27,083 nt of DNA from JAGOUB01 sp964648045 (GCA_964648045.1 CAZYNU010000013.1:1-27083); one strand, 5' to 3'. Shown: positions 11,271 to 20,380, counted from the stretch's first letter. Numbers and translations: made by a program. The notes: a model not told the origin generated them from the letters alone.

Positions 11271-14147
11271 ATGGACAAAATCGTCGTGCGCGGTGCCAAG
11301 ATGCACAACCTCAAGAACATCGACGTGACCATTCCCCGCGGGAAACTGACGGTGTTTACCGGCGTGTCCGGCTCGGGCAAATCGTCGCTCGCCTTCGACA
11401 CCATTTTCGCCGAGGGTCAGCGCCGCTACGTGGAGAGCCTCTCGGCCTACGCCCGCCAGTTCATCGCCCAAATGGAAAAGCCCGACGTGGATTCCATCGA
11501 GGGACTGAGCCCCGCCATTTCCATCGATCAGAAAACCGCGCCCCGCAACCCGCGCTCCACCGTGGGCACGGTAACGGAGATTTACGACTACATGCGCCTA
11601 CTCTGGTCGAAGGTAGGCAAGGTGCACTGTCCCGAATGCAATAAGCCGCTCAAGCGCCAAACCTCCAGCGAGATCGTCGAGACCATCAGCAAGATGCCCG
11701 ACGGTAAGAAGATTTACCTCTTGGCACCGCTCGTGGATGGTCGCAAGGGTGAGCACCAGAAGATCATCGACAGCATCCGCCGCGAGGGCTTCGTGCGCAT
11801 GCGCATCGACGGCAAGGTGGTGACGGTGGATGAGGAAGTGTCGCTGGACCCCAAGAAGGCCCACACGATCGAGATTGTGGTGGACCGCCTGGCCGTGCGC
11901 GACCTGGCCCCAAAGGAGGGCGGCGTGAACCCAAACCGCACCCGCCTGGCCGACTCGGTGGAATTGGCGCTGCGCAAGGGCGAAGGCCGCATGATCGTGC
12001 TCGATGCCGACAGCGAAGAGGCCCTGCGCTTCTCGCAGAACTTCGTCTGCTTCGACCATCCCGGCACGAGCATTCCGGAAATCGAACCGCGCAGCTTCTC
12101 GTTCAACTCGCCACACGGCGCCTGCGGCACGTGCCACGGCTTAGGCTCGCTGCTCCGCGTGGACGAAGACGCGATCATCCCGAATAAGAATCTGACGCTT
12201 AACGAAGGCGCCATTCACCCCTGGGCCACCTCGGCCAGCCGCATGGGCTTCATGATGCAGCTACTGCAAGCGCTCGCAAAAGAGGTGGGATTCGGCATGG
12301 ATCTGCCCTGGAAAGATCTCAAACCGGAGCACCAGCGCATCATCTTGCACGGCTACCCGCACCCACTCTCGGTGGAAGTGGGGACGCGTGCGTTTGAAGG
12401 CTCCTACAAAACGACGTACGAAGGCGTCATCCCGAATTTAGAGCGTCGCCACAGCGAGACCGACAGCAGTTACGTGCGCCAGCAGATCGAGGAGTACATG
12501 CTGGAACTGCCATGCGGCGATTGCGGCGGCCAACGTCTGAAGAAAGAAGTACTCGGCGTGACGGTGGGCAATAAGAACATCGTGGATGCCACCGCTTTCA
12601 GCGTGATCCAGTTGCACGAGTTCTTCAGTGCGCTGCTACCCGAGAACAAAGGCAAGCAGAGTCTCTCCACCTACGAATACGCCATCGTAAAGAAGGTGCT
12701 GCAGGAGATTTTGGCGCGCCTCGACTTCTTGGAGAACGTGGGCCTCACCTACCTGACGCTCTCGCGCTCGGCCTCCACGCTCTCGGGCGGCGAGGCGCAG
12801 CGCATCCGTCTGGCCACGCAAATCGGCTCGGCGCTACAGGGCGTGCTCTACGTGCTCGACGAGCCGAGCATCGGCCTCCACCAGCGCGACAACTCGCGCC
12901 TCATCGGCACGCTCACCAACCTGCGTGATCTTGGCAATACCGTGCTGGTGGTGGAACACGACGAAGAAACCATGATGGCCGCCGATCATCTCATTGAGAT
13001 CGGCCCGGGAGCCGGCAAGTACGGCGGCACCATCGTGGCCCAGGGCTCGCCGCAAGAACTGATCAAAGAGTCCAATTCGGTGACTGCTCAATATCTGAGC
13101 GGCAAGAAGGCCATCGTGCCGCCGAAGAAGCGCCGCGAGGGCAACGGCAAGAAGATCGAAATTAAAGATGCCCACCACCACAACCTGCGCCACGTCGACG
13201 TGAGCCTGCCGCTTGGCACCTTCATCGGCATCTCGGGCGTTTCGGGTTCGGGCAAATCGAGTCTAATCCACGGCATTCTGGCTCCGGAGTTGCTACGCGT
13301 ATTGAATAAGGCCCACACGAAGCCACAGGATGTCGGCTCCATCGACGGCCTTGAAGCCCTCGACAAAGCCATCGTCATCGACCAATCCCCCATCGGCCGC
13401 ACGCCGCGCAGCAACCCCGCGACGTACACCGGTATTTTTACCGACATTCGCGATCTCTTCGCGGGCACGCCGGAGGCGAAGTTGCGTGGCTACTCGCCGG
13501 GACGCTTCTCGTTCAACGTGAAAGGAGGACGGTGCGAGGAGTGTGAGGGCGATGGCTCCAAGCGCATCGAGATGCACTTCCTGCCCGATGTGTTCGTCAC
13601 CTGCGAAGTCTGCGTGGGCAAGCGTTATAACCGCGAGACGCTCGAGGTGACATACAAGGGAAAGACCATCGCCGAGGCCCTCGACATGACGGTTTTGGAG
13701 GCGTGCGAATTCTTCGCCGCCATTCCCGTGTTGCAGAAAAAACTCCAAACCCTCTCCGACGTTGGCCTGGGCTACCTGCGCCTGGGACAGAGCGCCACGA
13801 CGCTTTCCGGCGGCGAGGCGCAACGCGTCAAACTGGCAACCGAACTGCTCAAGCGCGCTACGGGCTCCACGTTCTACATTCTCGACGAGCCCACGACCGG
13901 CCTTCATTTTGAAGACATCCAATTGCTACTCGACGTGCTGCAACGGCTGGTGGACAAGGGCAACACCGTGCTCGTCATCGAGCACAATCTGGACGTGCTC
14001 AAATCGGTCGACTACATCGTGGACATTGGCCCCGAAGGCGGCGATGAAGGCGGCGAGGTGGTTGCCGTCGGCACGCCGGAGGCCATTGCCGTGGCCGAAC
14101 GCAGCCACACCGGCCGGTACTTGAAGGACATGTTGAAAAAGAAGTAA
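11271..14147 (+). CDS. uvrA: Excinuclease ABC subunit A
   Basis: This 958-residue protein is UvrA, the ATP-driven damage sensor of nucleotide excision repair, which loads UvrB on lesions. Two ABC ATPase units are complete: Walker A GVSGSGKSSL at 31-40 and again near 650 (GVSGSGKSSL), signatures LSGGEAQRIRLA and LSGGEAQRVKLA, and Walker B VLDEPSIGLHQRD and ILDEPTTGLHFED. The second zinc module (CEEC...CEVC) is intact with C-x2-C spacing; the first has a C-x2-H variant (CFDH) before ACGTC. Length is as usual. It is divergent from ribE and no uvrB or uvrC lies nearby. Confidence 0.98.
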   Translation: MDKIVVRGAKMHNLKNIDVTIPRGKLTVFTGVSGSGKSSLAFDTIFAEGQRRYVESLSAYARQFIAQMEKPDVDSIEGLSPAISIDQKTAPRNPRSTVGTVTEIYDYMRLLWSKVGKVHCPECNKPLKRQTSSEIVETISKMPDGKKIYLLAPLVDGRKGEHQKIIDSIRREGFVRMRIDGKVVTVDEEVSLDPKKAHTIEIVVDRLAVRDLAPKEGGVNPNRTRLADSVELALRKGEGRMIVLDADSEEALRFSQNFVCFDHPGTSIPEIEPRSFSFNSPHGACGTCHGLGSLLRVDEDAIIPNKNLTLNEGAIHPWATSASRMGFMMQLLQALAKEVGFGMDLPWKDLKPEHQRIILHGYPHPLSVEVGTRAFEGSYKTTYEGVIPNLERRHSETDSSYVRQQIEEYMLELPCGDCGGQRLKKEVLGVTVGNKNIVDATAFSVIQLHEFFSALLPENKGKQSLSTYEYAIVKKVLQEILARLDFLENVGLTYLTLSRSASTLSGGEAQRIRLATQIGSALQGVLYVLDEPSIGLHQRDNSRLIGTLTNLRDLGNTVLVVEHDEETMMAADHLIEIGPGAGKYGGTIVAQGSPQELIKESNSVTAQYLSGKKAIVPPKKRREGNGKKIEIKDAHHHNLRHVDVSLPLGTFIGISGVSGSGKSSLIHGILAPELLRVLNKAHTKPQDVGSIDGLEALDKAIVIDQSPIGRTPRSNPATYTGIFTDIRDLFAGTPEAKLRGYSPGRFSFNVKGGRCEECEGDGSKRIEMHFLPDVFVTCEVCVGKRYNRETLEVTYKGKTIAEALDMTVLEACEFFAAIPVLQKKLQTLSDVGLGYLRLGQSATTLSGGEAQRVKLATELLKRATGSTFYILDEPTTGLHFEDIQLLLDVLQRLVDKGNTVLVIEHNLDVLKSVDYIVDIGPEGGDEGGEVVAVGTPEAIAVAERSHTGRYLKDMLKKK

Positions 14148-14242
14148 CAGAGACCGATAGATCCGCGATTGGACCACAGGGAAGAGGCTGGCGCACCACG
14201 AAGGCGTTGCCGGCCTTTCCTCATGCGGACATGCTGGCAGTC

Positions 14243-14572
14243 ATGCACTCCTCCCGCTCGAAGACGCTTGCCCTCTGGTCCGCCTGTGCGGCCATGACCC
14301 TTGCTCTTGTTGGTTGCTCAAACAATCAACCAAACCCTTCGGACCGTCGCCTGCCGCCGCCCACGGCGCGCTCGGCTTCGTCGCGTACGGGCGTGAAACC
14401 CGCCAGCTCCAGCCAACCCGCCCGCCGACCCACCGCCGACCGGCCGACACCACCAAAGGTATCGGTGCAGGCTCCTGCGGCCAGCAGCTCCTCACGTCGA
14501 AGTGCCCCCAATAAGCGCAGCACTCCTCCCAAGAAGGCTGCGCCGAAGCCTTCGGCCAACACCGCCTCCTAA
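14243..14572 (+). CDS. Small Pro/Ser/Thr-rich lipoprotein
   Basis: This 109-residue protein has a lipoprotein signal: basic MHSSRSK, a hydrophobic stretch to residue 20, and lipobox ALVGC. The mature part is low-complexity, rich in Ser, Pro, Ala, Arg and Lys, and very basic toward the end (KRSTPPKKAAPKP). It looks like an extended, wall-spanning tether with no folded domain. The ATG at 14243 places the signal peptide correctly; a TTGCCG-N17-CATGCT pair ends 7 nt before it, a weak leaderless promoter. The next gene starts 7 bp after its stop, so the pair is probably co-transcribed. Confidence 0.68.
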   Translation: MHSSRSKTLALWSACAAMTLALVGCSNNQPNPSDRRLPPPTARSASSRTGVKPASSSQPARRPTADRPTPPKVSVQAPAASSSSRRSAPNKRSTPPKKAAPKPSANTAS

Positions 14573-14579
14573 CAGCGCA

Positions 14580-14957
14580 ATGGTTTCGCGCGTCATCTTT
14601 GCCGTCGCCGCCGTGGCCGTGACGGCGGGGTTGGCAATGAGCAGTTTGGCCATCACCGGCCAACTGCCTTACGGCGAGCCTGAACTACTCGATCGATCAT
14701 TTATCCCCAGGGCATTCGTAATTGACGAAGATGGCTATGCCGTCACTGGAGAGGCGGAGTTTGATCGCTGCTTTCGCGCAGCTTACGGTGGGACCGACGG
14801 ACAAGGTAAGCCGGCTAAATCTTCCGGCAACTGCGCGGCGCACCGCCTGGGCGATCTGTGGCTGCTTCCCGGGACAGGCCTGACATTCGGCTATCACCCA
14901 GGTACGAACGACTACGATTTGCCGCCGGACTTCTACTTGAAGCGCCAACCACTCTGA
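14580..14957 (+). CDS. Exported protein of unknown function
   Basis: This 125-residue protein begins with a basic-hydrophobic segment (MVSRVIFAVAAVAVTAGLAM) that acts as a signal peptide or anchor. The exported part of about 100 residues has two Cys (FDRCFRAAYGG and SGNCAAH) that could form a disulphide, and aromatic-rich C-terminal segments (GLTFGYHPGTNDYDLPPDFYLK). No family is recognised. It follows the lipoprotein gene at 7 bp without its own clear promoter, so both products probably act outside the membrane. Confidence 0.65.
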   Translation: MVSRVIFAVAAVAVTAGLAMSSLAITGQLPYGEPELLDRSFIPRAFVIDEDGYAVTGEAEFDRCFRAAYGGTDGQGKPAKSSGNCAAHRLGDLWLLPGTGLTFGYHPGTNDYDLPPDFYLKRQPL

Positions 14958-15051
14958 GCCGAGGGCGACAAGAGCGACATCCCATGGCGCCGTCGGTTTG
15001 CGGAGCGTCTCAAGATCAGTAGAGTGCGCCTCACACCGCGCCTCCCGCGAC

Positions 15052-16035
15052 ATGTTTCTCCTTGAACCGTCCGTCTTTGGCTGGGATCTCGTCTTACTCA
15101 TTGCCATGGCGGCGCCGGCGGCCGTCTCTTTGCTCTGTCACCTCTGGATCAAACAACACCCAAAGAGCCGTTGGTGGTCGCGACTACCATTGAGGATGCT
15201 TGGTGCCGTCTGTCTGTTGAGCTGCATGGCCGTGGCCTACGGCTCGTTCATTGAACCGCAGATCATCATTGTCACTCGCCAATCTGTCCCCTTCCCCACG
15301 GCGAAACCCCTGAAGATCGCACTGCTGGCGGATATCCATGTTGGCCCGTACAAGGACGCCGCCTTTGTGCGTCGATTAGTAGATACGACCAACGATCAGC
15401 TGCCCGACATCATCCTGATTGCCGGCGACCTCACATTTAGCGAAGAAAGCGATTTGTCCGACCTCGCCCCACTCCAGGCGCTCTCAGCACCACTGGGAGT
15501 CTTTGCCGTGACGGGCAATCACGACGCTGGCCGCTACCTACAGCTCGACATGGCCACGCCGGTCACGCGCCAGGATCGTAGCGATGCCGTGTCGGAGACG
15601 CTCGAATCGCTCGGCATCCGCGTCCTGCGCAATGAGCACACCACCGTGCGACTGGGTGACACTTCAATCGCCATCGCTGGCGTGGACGACATTTGGTCAG
15701 GTCACAGCAATTTGGATCAGGCGTTGACGGGCGTACCGGCCGATCGACCACTCATTTTATTGGCCCATCAACCGGACATCCTCTTAGATACGCTCAGCAC
15801 TCGGGCCCACCTGGTCACTGTTGGCCACACGCATGGCGGTCAGATTCGTCTGCCTTGGTACGGCCCGATTGGACCCGTGCCAGGCCGCCTGGGCCGCAAG
15901 TACGACCAGGGCGTGTTTGCCGTTGGCAACCGAACGCAGTTGGCTGTTACGCGAGGCGCTGGCGAATCGTTGCTACGGTCGCGCTTTTTCGCTTGGCCAG
16001 AGGTGATGCTGCTGGAAACCACGCCTCGCTCGTAA
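15052..16035 (+). CDS. Membrane-anchored calcineurin-like metallophosphoesterase (YkuE-like)
   Basis: This 327-residue protein has two N-terminal membrane helices (about 10-30 and 48-66) and a metallophosphoesterase domain facing outside. The metal motifs are complete and in order: LLADIHVG (D94, H96), IAGDLTF (D126), TGNHD (N156, H157), LAHQPD, and GHTHGGQIRLP. This layout fits the YkuE/YaeI-like group, some of which act on lipid phosphates, but the substrate here is unknown. The ATG at 15052 gives a sensible membrane topology. A possible TAGAGT -10 box lies about 30 nt upstream. The NUDIX gene follows after 26 bp. Confidence 0.92.
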   Translation: MFLLEPSVFGWDLVLLIAMAAPAAVSLLCHLWIKQHPKSRWWSRLPLRMLGAVCLLSCMAVAYGSFIEPQIIIVTRQSVPFPTAKPLKIALLADIHVGPYKDAAFVRRLVDTTNDQLPDIILIAGDLTFSEESDLSDLAPLQALSAPLGVFAVTGNHDAGRYLQLDMATPVTRQDRSDAVSETLESLGIRVLRNEHTTVRLGDTSIAIAGVDDIWSGHSNLDQALTGVPADRPLILLAHQPDILLDTLSTRAHLVTVGHTHGGQIRLPWYGPIGPVPGRLGRKYDQGVFAVGNRTQLAVTRGAGESLLRSRFFAWPEVMLLETTPRS

Positions 16036-16049
16036 ACCGACGAAAGGTA

Positions 16050-16055
16050 TAGGCT
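16050..16055 (+). promoter_or_regulatory. -10-like box TAGGCT before the NUDIX gene
   Basis: TAGGCT lies 6 nt before the ATG at 16062, at the same spacing as several neighbours. It is embedded in TATAGGCT, so the exact hexamer is ambiguous, and no -35 is seen. Confidence 0.35.
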
Positions 16056-16061
16056 CGGCAC

Positions 16062-16538
16062 ATGCAACGACACTCCACTGCCACCGTCCTTTTGGCCGAT
16101 TCGCACGGACGGATCTTACTGCTGTGGCACACGCGCTTGGGTTGTTGGATGCCACCGGGCGGACACGTGGAGGAGGGCGAAACGCCCGAAGAGACGGCCC
16201 GGAGAGAGTGCCTAGAAGAAACCGGCCTAGACGTGGCCATCATCGGCGATTACACACCAGACCTGTATGCGCACAGCCCCGACGAGGGGCGCGTACTGCA
16301 ACGTCCACTGGCGCTGCTCTTGGAGGAGATTCCCGCTTATCACGATCAACCGGCACACCAGCACATCGACTTTCTCTACCTCGGCCGAATGATGGACGAA
16401 AAGCAATCGCTGCGATTGGCACCGGCCGAAGCGCGGGAGTTGCGCTGGTTCAGCCTGGCGGAGGTACGCGCCCTGCCTCAAGGCGAGATTCTGGAGAGCG
16501 TTCGACGTGCCGTCACCGAACTACTGCCAAAGCGTTGA
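16062..16538 (+). CDS. NUDIX hydrolase
   Basis: This 158-residue protein has a perfect NUDIX box at 34-56: G-x5-E-x7-R-E-x2-E-E-x-G-L, read GHVEEGE then RECLEETGL. The family cleaves nucleoside diphosphates linked to another moiety, releasing a phosphate product in a Mg-dependent reaction. The substrate cannot be called. The gene lies directly upstream of the Rel fusion and its TGA overlaps the -35 box of that gene. Some NUDIX enzymes degrade (p)ppGpp, so a linked role is possible, but nothing in the sequence proves it. Confidence 0.93.
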   Translation: MQRHSTATVLLADSHGRILLLWHTRLGCWMPPGGHVEEGETPEETARRECLEETGLDVAIIGDYTPDLYAHSPDEGRVLQRPLALLLEEIPAYHDQPAHQHIDFLYLGRMMDEKQSLRLAPAEARELRWFSLAEVRALPQGEILESVRRAVTELLPKR

Positions 16539-16564
16539 GAAAAAGGGCCGAGGACGAGTAGAAT
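16535..16564 (+). promoter_or_regulatory. Promoter of the Rel fusion gene, leaderless
   Basis: TTGAGA (16535-16540, overlapping the NUDIX stop codon), an 18-bp spacer and TAGAAT (16559-16564), each 5 of 6 to consensus, are followed by 8 nt and the ATG at 16573. Transcription should begin at or within 2 nt of the start codon. This is the best two-box leaderless promoter in the window. Confidence 0.75.
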
Positions 16565-16572
16565 GCAGCATC

Positions 16573-19296
16573 ATGGGTTGGGAAAGCTTCAGCGGGCACC
16601 TGCCGTACCTGTCGGAATCCGACCGGTCGCGCGTTCGGCTGGCTTTTGAGATGGGCGAAAAAGCCCATGACGGACAGAAGCGAAAGTCGGGCGAGCCGTA
16701 CTTCACCCACCCCATTGCTATCGCCGAACGGCTGGCTGCCATGGGCGCCGACGGCGACACCCTGATTGCGGCGCTTCTGCACGATACGGTGGAAGACACG
16801 CCGCTCACGCTCAACGACATCGAAGCGGCCTTCGGATCGACGGTGCGCGGCCTCATCGACGGCGTGACCAAGCTGACCGCCGCCGACCTCACGTCGCCGT
16901 CGCACGACGAGCAGATCGAAACGTTGCGCAAGATGTTCACACTTATGCAGGGAGACGTGCGCATCATGGTCATTAAAATCGTCGATCGTTGGCACAACAT
17001 GACGACGGTGATGGGATTGTCGCCCGAACGCCGGAAGAGCTTTGCCCGCGAGACACTCGACATCATCGTGAAGATCGCCGACCGCCTGAGCATGAAGGAA
17101 CTGCGCGACGAGTTGACCGCGCAGTCGATGGCCGTACTAGAGCCCGAACTCTTTGCCGAGCTTGAAGCCCTGCGCGAAGAATTCAGCACTCTGGCCACCG
17201 ACGTGGTAGCCAGCATGGAGAAACGCCTCAAACCCACCCTACCCAAAGGCGTGCGGGTTTACAGCCGCCGCCTGTCACTGGAGAAGACGCGCGTGATCCA
17301 CGACCTGGGGAGCGGCAGCGGCAAAGCCGAGATGACGGCCATCTTCGTGTGCCCGGATGTGGCCGCCTGCTATGCAGTGCTCGGTCAAATCCACCAAGCC
17401 TGGCCGCTACAACGCCTAACCTTCGATGACTACATCAATACGCCTTCGGTGAACGGCTATCGAGGCATCCACACCACGATCATCCTGCCAAACGGCCGCC
17501 GGGTACGTTGCAAAATTCGTACGGAGGCCATGGATGAATATGATCGCCTGGGGATTGCGATGTATTGCTTTAGACACACCGGCGACGGCACGGAAATCGC
17601 TCAATTGCCCTGGACCGAACGCATCTCGCCGCTGGCCGAAGGCACCAGTTACCAAAGTGAGGCCTTCTGGACGAGCCTGCAGCGCGATCTTCTGGGCGAG
17701 GAGATTGTGGTCTACGGCTCCAGCGAGCAATCGGTCACGATCCCCAGCGGTTCCACTGCGCTCGACGCCGCGTTTTACTTGTTCAACGAGCAGGCCATCC
17801 ACGTTTCTTCAGTGCGCGTGAACGGGCAGGTCGTGGCGCTCGATGCCCCCTTGGCCAACGGCGATACCGTCGACGTGTCTTTTAGCGACGACGTGGAAGC
17901 GGGCCGGGAATGGCTCAACTATGTGGAGTCAGGACTGGCATCCACACTCATTAGACAAGAGTTGGCCAAAGCGCCCGAGCAAGAAAAAATTCTCTTGGGC
18001 CGCACCATGCTCGACCTGGGACTGCGCCGCCACAACCTGCCCGGCCTGGGAGAGTTGCAACCACAAGTGTTCGGCGAAGGCCTGGCCGCACTCGGGCTGG
18101 TCCGCCTGGCCGACCTGTTCGTACAACTGGCCGAGGGAAAGATGACGGTTCCGCAGGCGTTGAATCTCTTCTCGCCAGCCCTGGGTGGGCGCGTGCATGC
18201 AGCAAAGATTTGGGATCTGTCGCTCACGGTGGAGAATGAAGGTGAAGCCGGACGATGGCTGAACTGGTTGCGGTCCTTCCACCCCAAACGACTCACCGAA
18301 CAACTCCGCGGCAACGGCGGAGGCCGCTTCTGGGCCAGTCTGTCGCTCACGCAAGCCGAGGCGGACGCCATGGACGCCCACCTGCGTTCGCGCCTCACAA
18401 GCGACCGGTGGTGGCTGCGCCCGCGTCGGCAACAATTAACCCTGATTGGCACCACGTCGGTTCTCGTCACGCTCTGGGGGCTCGATCCTGTTTTTGGACA
18501 AATGCTCATTCAGCACGCGATCTCGGTGCCGGCGCTCACATTGGTACGCTTCGTCGCCTTCATTGCCGTCGCGCTCATTGCGCAATTCGCCATGGAACGC
18601 GCGAATCCCGGCCGATTGATGCCGATTTCGCCATTGAGTCCGCCCATTTTTGCTTCCGGCATCGCGCTGTTTGCCACCACCGTCGGCACGTACGCCTCGC
18701 TGCGCACCATCAACCCCACCGGCTATATCCTCATGATCGTGGCCGGTGTGTTAACCCTCGCCACTGGGCGCGCGCTCTTGCGTCGTGAGTCGGCGTGGGC
18801 ACCGGCTGGTGCCTTGGCGGTGGCAATCACCTGCATCGTCGCCACCTTTACGGCCGATGTCCCCTCTTGGTTCGGCGTTGCCGCCGCCCTACTTGGCTCG
18901 GGCGGTTTCGCTGCCTACTCGCTGGCAAGTCAGGAATACCAAAAGACCGTGAGTATTCGTACCCGGTACCCCAGCTTCTTACTCTGGGTGGCGGTTGTGG
19001 CGATGATGTGCTCACTCTCGCTGGTGCCCTGGGTGCCCATGGGCAGTTTCAATGGCGCCGGCCTGTTACTGGCAACGCTCTACGTGTTGGTCTTTACGGT
19101 CCTGCCCTACATTCTCTTCTTTGAAATCATGCGCATGACGCAGAGCCGCTTACTCGAGCGCCTACTGCCGCTGGTGCTAGTCTCCACCGTGCTGGGCGAC
19201 CTGGCGGTACACGGAAATTTGATCCCGCTGCTGGCTCTGCCGGCACTCGGAGCAGTGACATGGCTGCTCTGGCGCCACGCAGGCGGCGAAGAGTGA
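16573..19296 (+). CDS. RelA/SpoT homologue fused to a DMT/EamA-like membrane domain
   Basis: This 907-residue protein has, in order: a ppGpp hydrolase HD domain (about 20-190), a RelA/SpoT synthetase-like domain (about 225-340), a TGS domain (376-440), a helical domain (about 440-530), an ACT-like beta-alpha segment (about 550-610) and about ten membrane helices (620-905). All hydrolase residues are present: H46, H70-D71, E74-D75, D138 and N142, equivalent to those of Rel from Streptococcus. The synthetase keeps NGYRGIHTT (Y296) and IRT, but the catalytic Glu before QIRT is Arg312 and the usual DLxAI Asp is lost (AEMTAI). It is thus predicted to hydrolyse but not make ppGpp, at the membrane. 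The frame is unbroken from end to end. Confidence 0.92.
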   Translation: MGWESFSGHLPYLSESDRSRVRLAFEMGEKAHDGQKRKSGEPYFTHPIAIAERLAAMGADGDTLIAALLHDTVEDTPLTLNDIEAAFGSTVRGLIDGVTKLTAADLTSPSHDEQIETLRKMFTLMQGDVRIMVIKIVDRWHNMTTVMGLSPERRKSFARETLDIIVKIADRLSMKELRDELTAQSMAVLEPELFAELEALREEFSTLATDVVASMEKRLKPTLPKGVRVYSRRLSLEKTRVIHDLGSGSGKAEMTAIFVCPDVAACYAVLGQIHQAWPLQRLTFDDYINTPSVNGYRGIHTTIILPNGRRVRCKIRTEAMDEYDRLGIAMYCFRHTGDGTEIAQLPWTERISPLAEGTSYQSEAFWTSLQRDLLGEEIVVYGSSEQSVTIPSGSTALDAAFYLFNEQAIHVSSVRVNGQVVALDAPLANGDTVDVSFSDDVEAGREWLNYVESGLASTLIRQELAKAPEQEKILLGRTMLDLGLRRHNLPGLGELQPQVFGEGLAALGLVRLADLFVQLAEGKMTVPQALNLFSPALGGRVHAAKIWDLSLTVENEGEAGRWLNWLRSFHPKRLTEQLRGNGGGRFWASLSLTQAEADAMDAHLRSRLTSDRWWLRPRRQQLTLIGTTSVLVTLWGLDPVFGQMLIQHAISVPALTLVRFVAFIAVALIAQFAMERANPGRLMPISPLSPPIFASGIALFATTVGTYASLRTINPTGYILMIVAGVLTLATGRALLRRESAWAPAGALAVAITCIVATFTADVPSWFGVAAALLGSGGFAAYSLASQEYQKTVSIRTRYPSFLLWVAVVAMMCSLSLVPWVPMGSFNGAGLLLATLYVLVFTVLPYILFFEIMRMTQSRLLERLLPLVLVSTVLGDLAVHGNLIPLLALPALGAVTWLLWRHAGGEE

Positions 19297-20322
19297 TCAG
19301 CGACCCAGAATACGCACCGCGGTCCACCAGCCCGCGCGGATGACGGAGCCGTCGGACACGGCGATTTCGGTCTGCGGCGACTCCCAAGCCAGGAAGCAGC
19401 GGCGATAGGCGCTGCCGAGAGAGTGCACCAAAATACTGATTTCATTAGCGACAGGATCTTCAAACGGCACTTCCCTCCCGTCGGCCAAGCGGACGGACGA
19501 CACGCTGAACATGTTCGCCAGCAAATAGCGAATGGGATGCCGCCGGTCGGCGTTAAGTTCGGCGATCCGACCGAGTGCGTGGTTCGTGGCAACGGAGGCA
19601 AATTTACGACCGCGATAATCGGCAACCGGGTATCGCGTCTCGTCGGTGATATCGGGTTGATAGGGAGCCACCGACACGTCTTCCAGAACAGCGGCACTGG
19701 CAGGATCGGCCAAGATATCGGCCGCCGCACGCTGCGCAGCCTCAGCGTTTTGCGGGAAGAACGCGGCCTGGTTGGCAGCCATGGTGGGCACGAATGTCAG
19801 CGGCTCAACCGCATCGTCGGCGGGCAATTCGATTTGTGCGTCGGCCGCCCACACAGACGGACGCAGTTCGTGTGTACGAGGATCGAGCACGCGGCCGCGA
19901 GCATGGGATACGACCCAGAGCGGCGATGAAACGCGCGCCAGCAGGTCATCGTAACCGTAGCCATCTGTCTGCAAAAAGCCGCCCTCACGACGGACTATGG
20001 CGTGAAATTGATTGAATGCCGTTTGATTGCCGTCGATCTTCTGACGTGCGGCCTCCACGAACTGCAGGGCAATATTCACCTGGCGACGACGGTCGAGCAA
20101 TTCGGGTACGTCGCCTCGTAACGCCGCCTCGGCCACTACTTCGTCGGCAGCACGACTCTCAAATTTGCCCTGCGAGAGCATGGCTGCCAATCGTTCAAGG
20201 TGTAGACGCCGCAATTCGGCCACCCTCTCGGCCTCACGCAATTCCTGGCTGCGCGTCGTCACGCGATTACGAAGCCAGTTTAGACCCTTGCCGCCAGTGA
20301 GGGGAGGAGTCTCCTCGGGCAT
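19297..20322 (-). CDS. Protein of unknown function
   Basis: This 341-residue protein has no signal peptide or membrane helix. The first 100 residues are charged and helical (RSQELREAERVAELRRLHLERLAAML, then VNIALQFVEAARQKIDG) and probably form a coiled coil. The rest is mixed alpha/beta with GYGYDDLLARVSSPLWVV, a short PADDAVEPLTFVPT segment and a C-terminal AWESPQTEIAVSDGSVIRAGWWTAVRILGR. I recognise no family. It ends back-to-back with the Rel fusion: the two stop codons touch (TGATCA), leaving no room for a terminator. It follows the 20875 gene on the same strand at about 58 bp. Confidence 0.75.
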   Translation of the reverse strand: MPEETPPLTGGKGLNWLRNRVTTRSQELREAERVAELRRLHLERLAAMLSQGKFESRAADEVVAEAALRGDVPELLDRRRQVNIALQFVEAARQKIDGNQTAFNQFHAIVRREGGFLQTDGYGYDDLLARVSSPLWVVSHARGRVLDPRTHELRPSVWAADAQIELPADDAVEPLTFVPTMAANQAAFFPQNAEAAQRAAADILADPASAAVLEDVSVAPYQPDITDETRYPVADYRGRKFASVATNHALGRIAELNADRRHPIRYLLANMFSVSSVRLADGREVPFEDPVANEISILVHSLGSAYRRCFLAWESPQTEIAVSDGSVIRAGWWTAVRILGR

Positions 20323-20345
20323 CTATAGAAGAAAAAATCAGCGGT

Positions 20346-20373
20346 ATTCTGCATTCTTTTCCCTATGATGCAA
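20346..20373 (-). promoter_or_regulatory. Possible promoter of the 20322 gene
   Basis: Minus-strand TTGCAT (20368-20373), a 16-bp spacer and CAGAAT (20346-20351) precede a leader of about 16-23 nt before the ATG at 20322. Both boxes are imperfect and the pair could be chance. Confidence 0.35.
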
Positions 20374-20380
20374 GCATCAA

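Noticed and set aside
18400..18450. Rel and DMT-like parts as two genes
   Set aside because: The frame is continuous with no stop, no internal promoter and no suitable start codon with family-like N-terminus at the junction.
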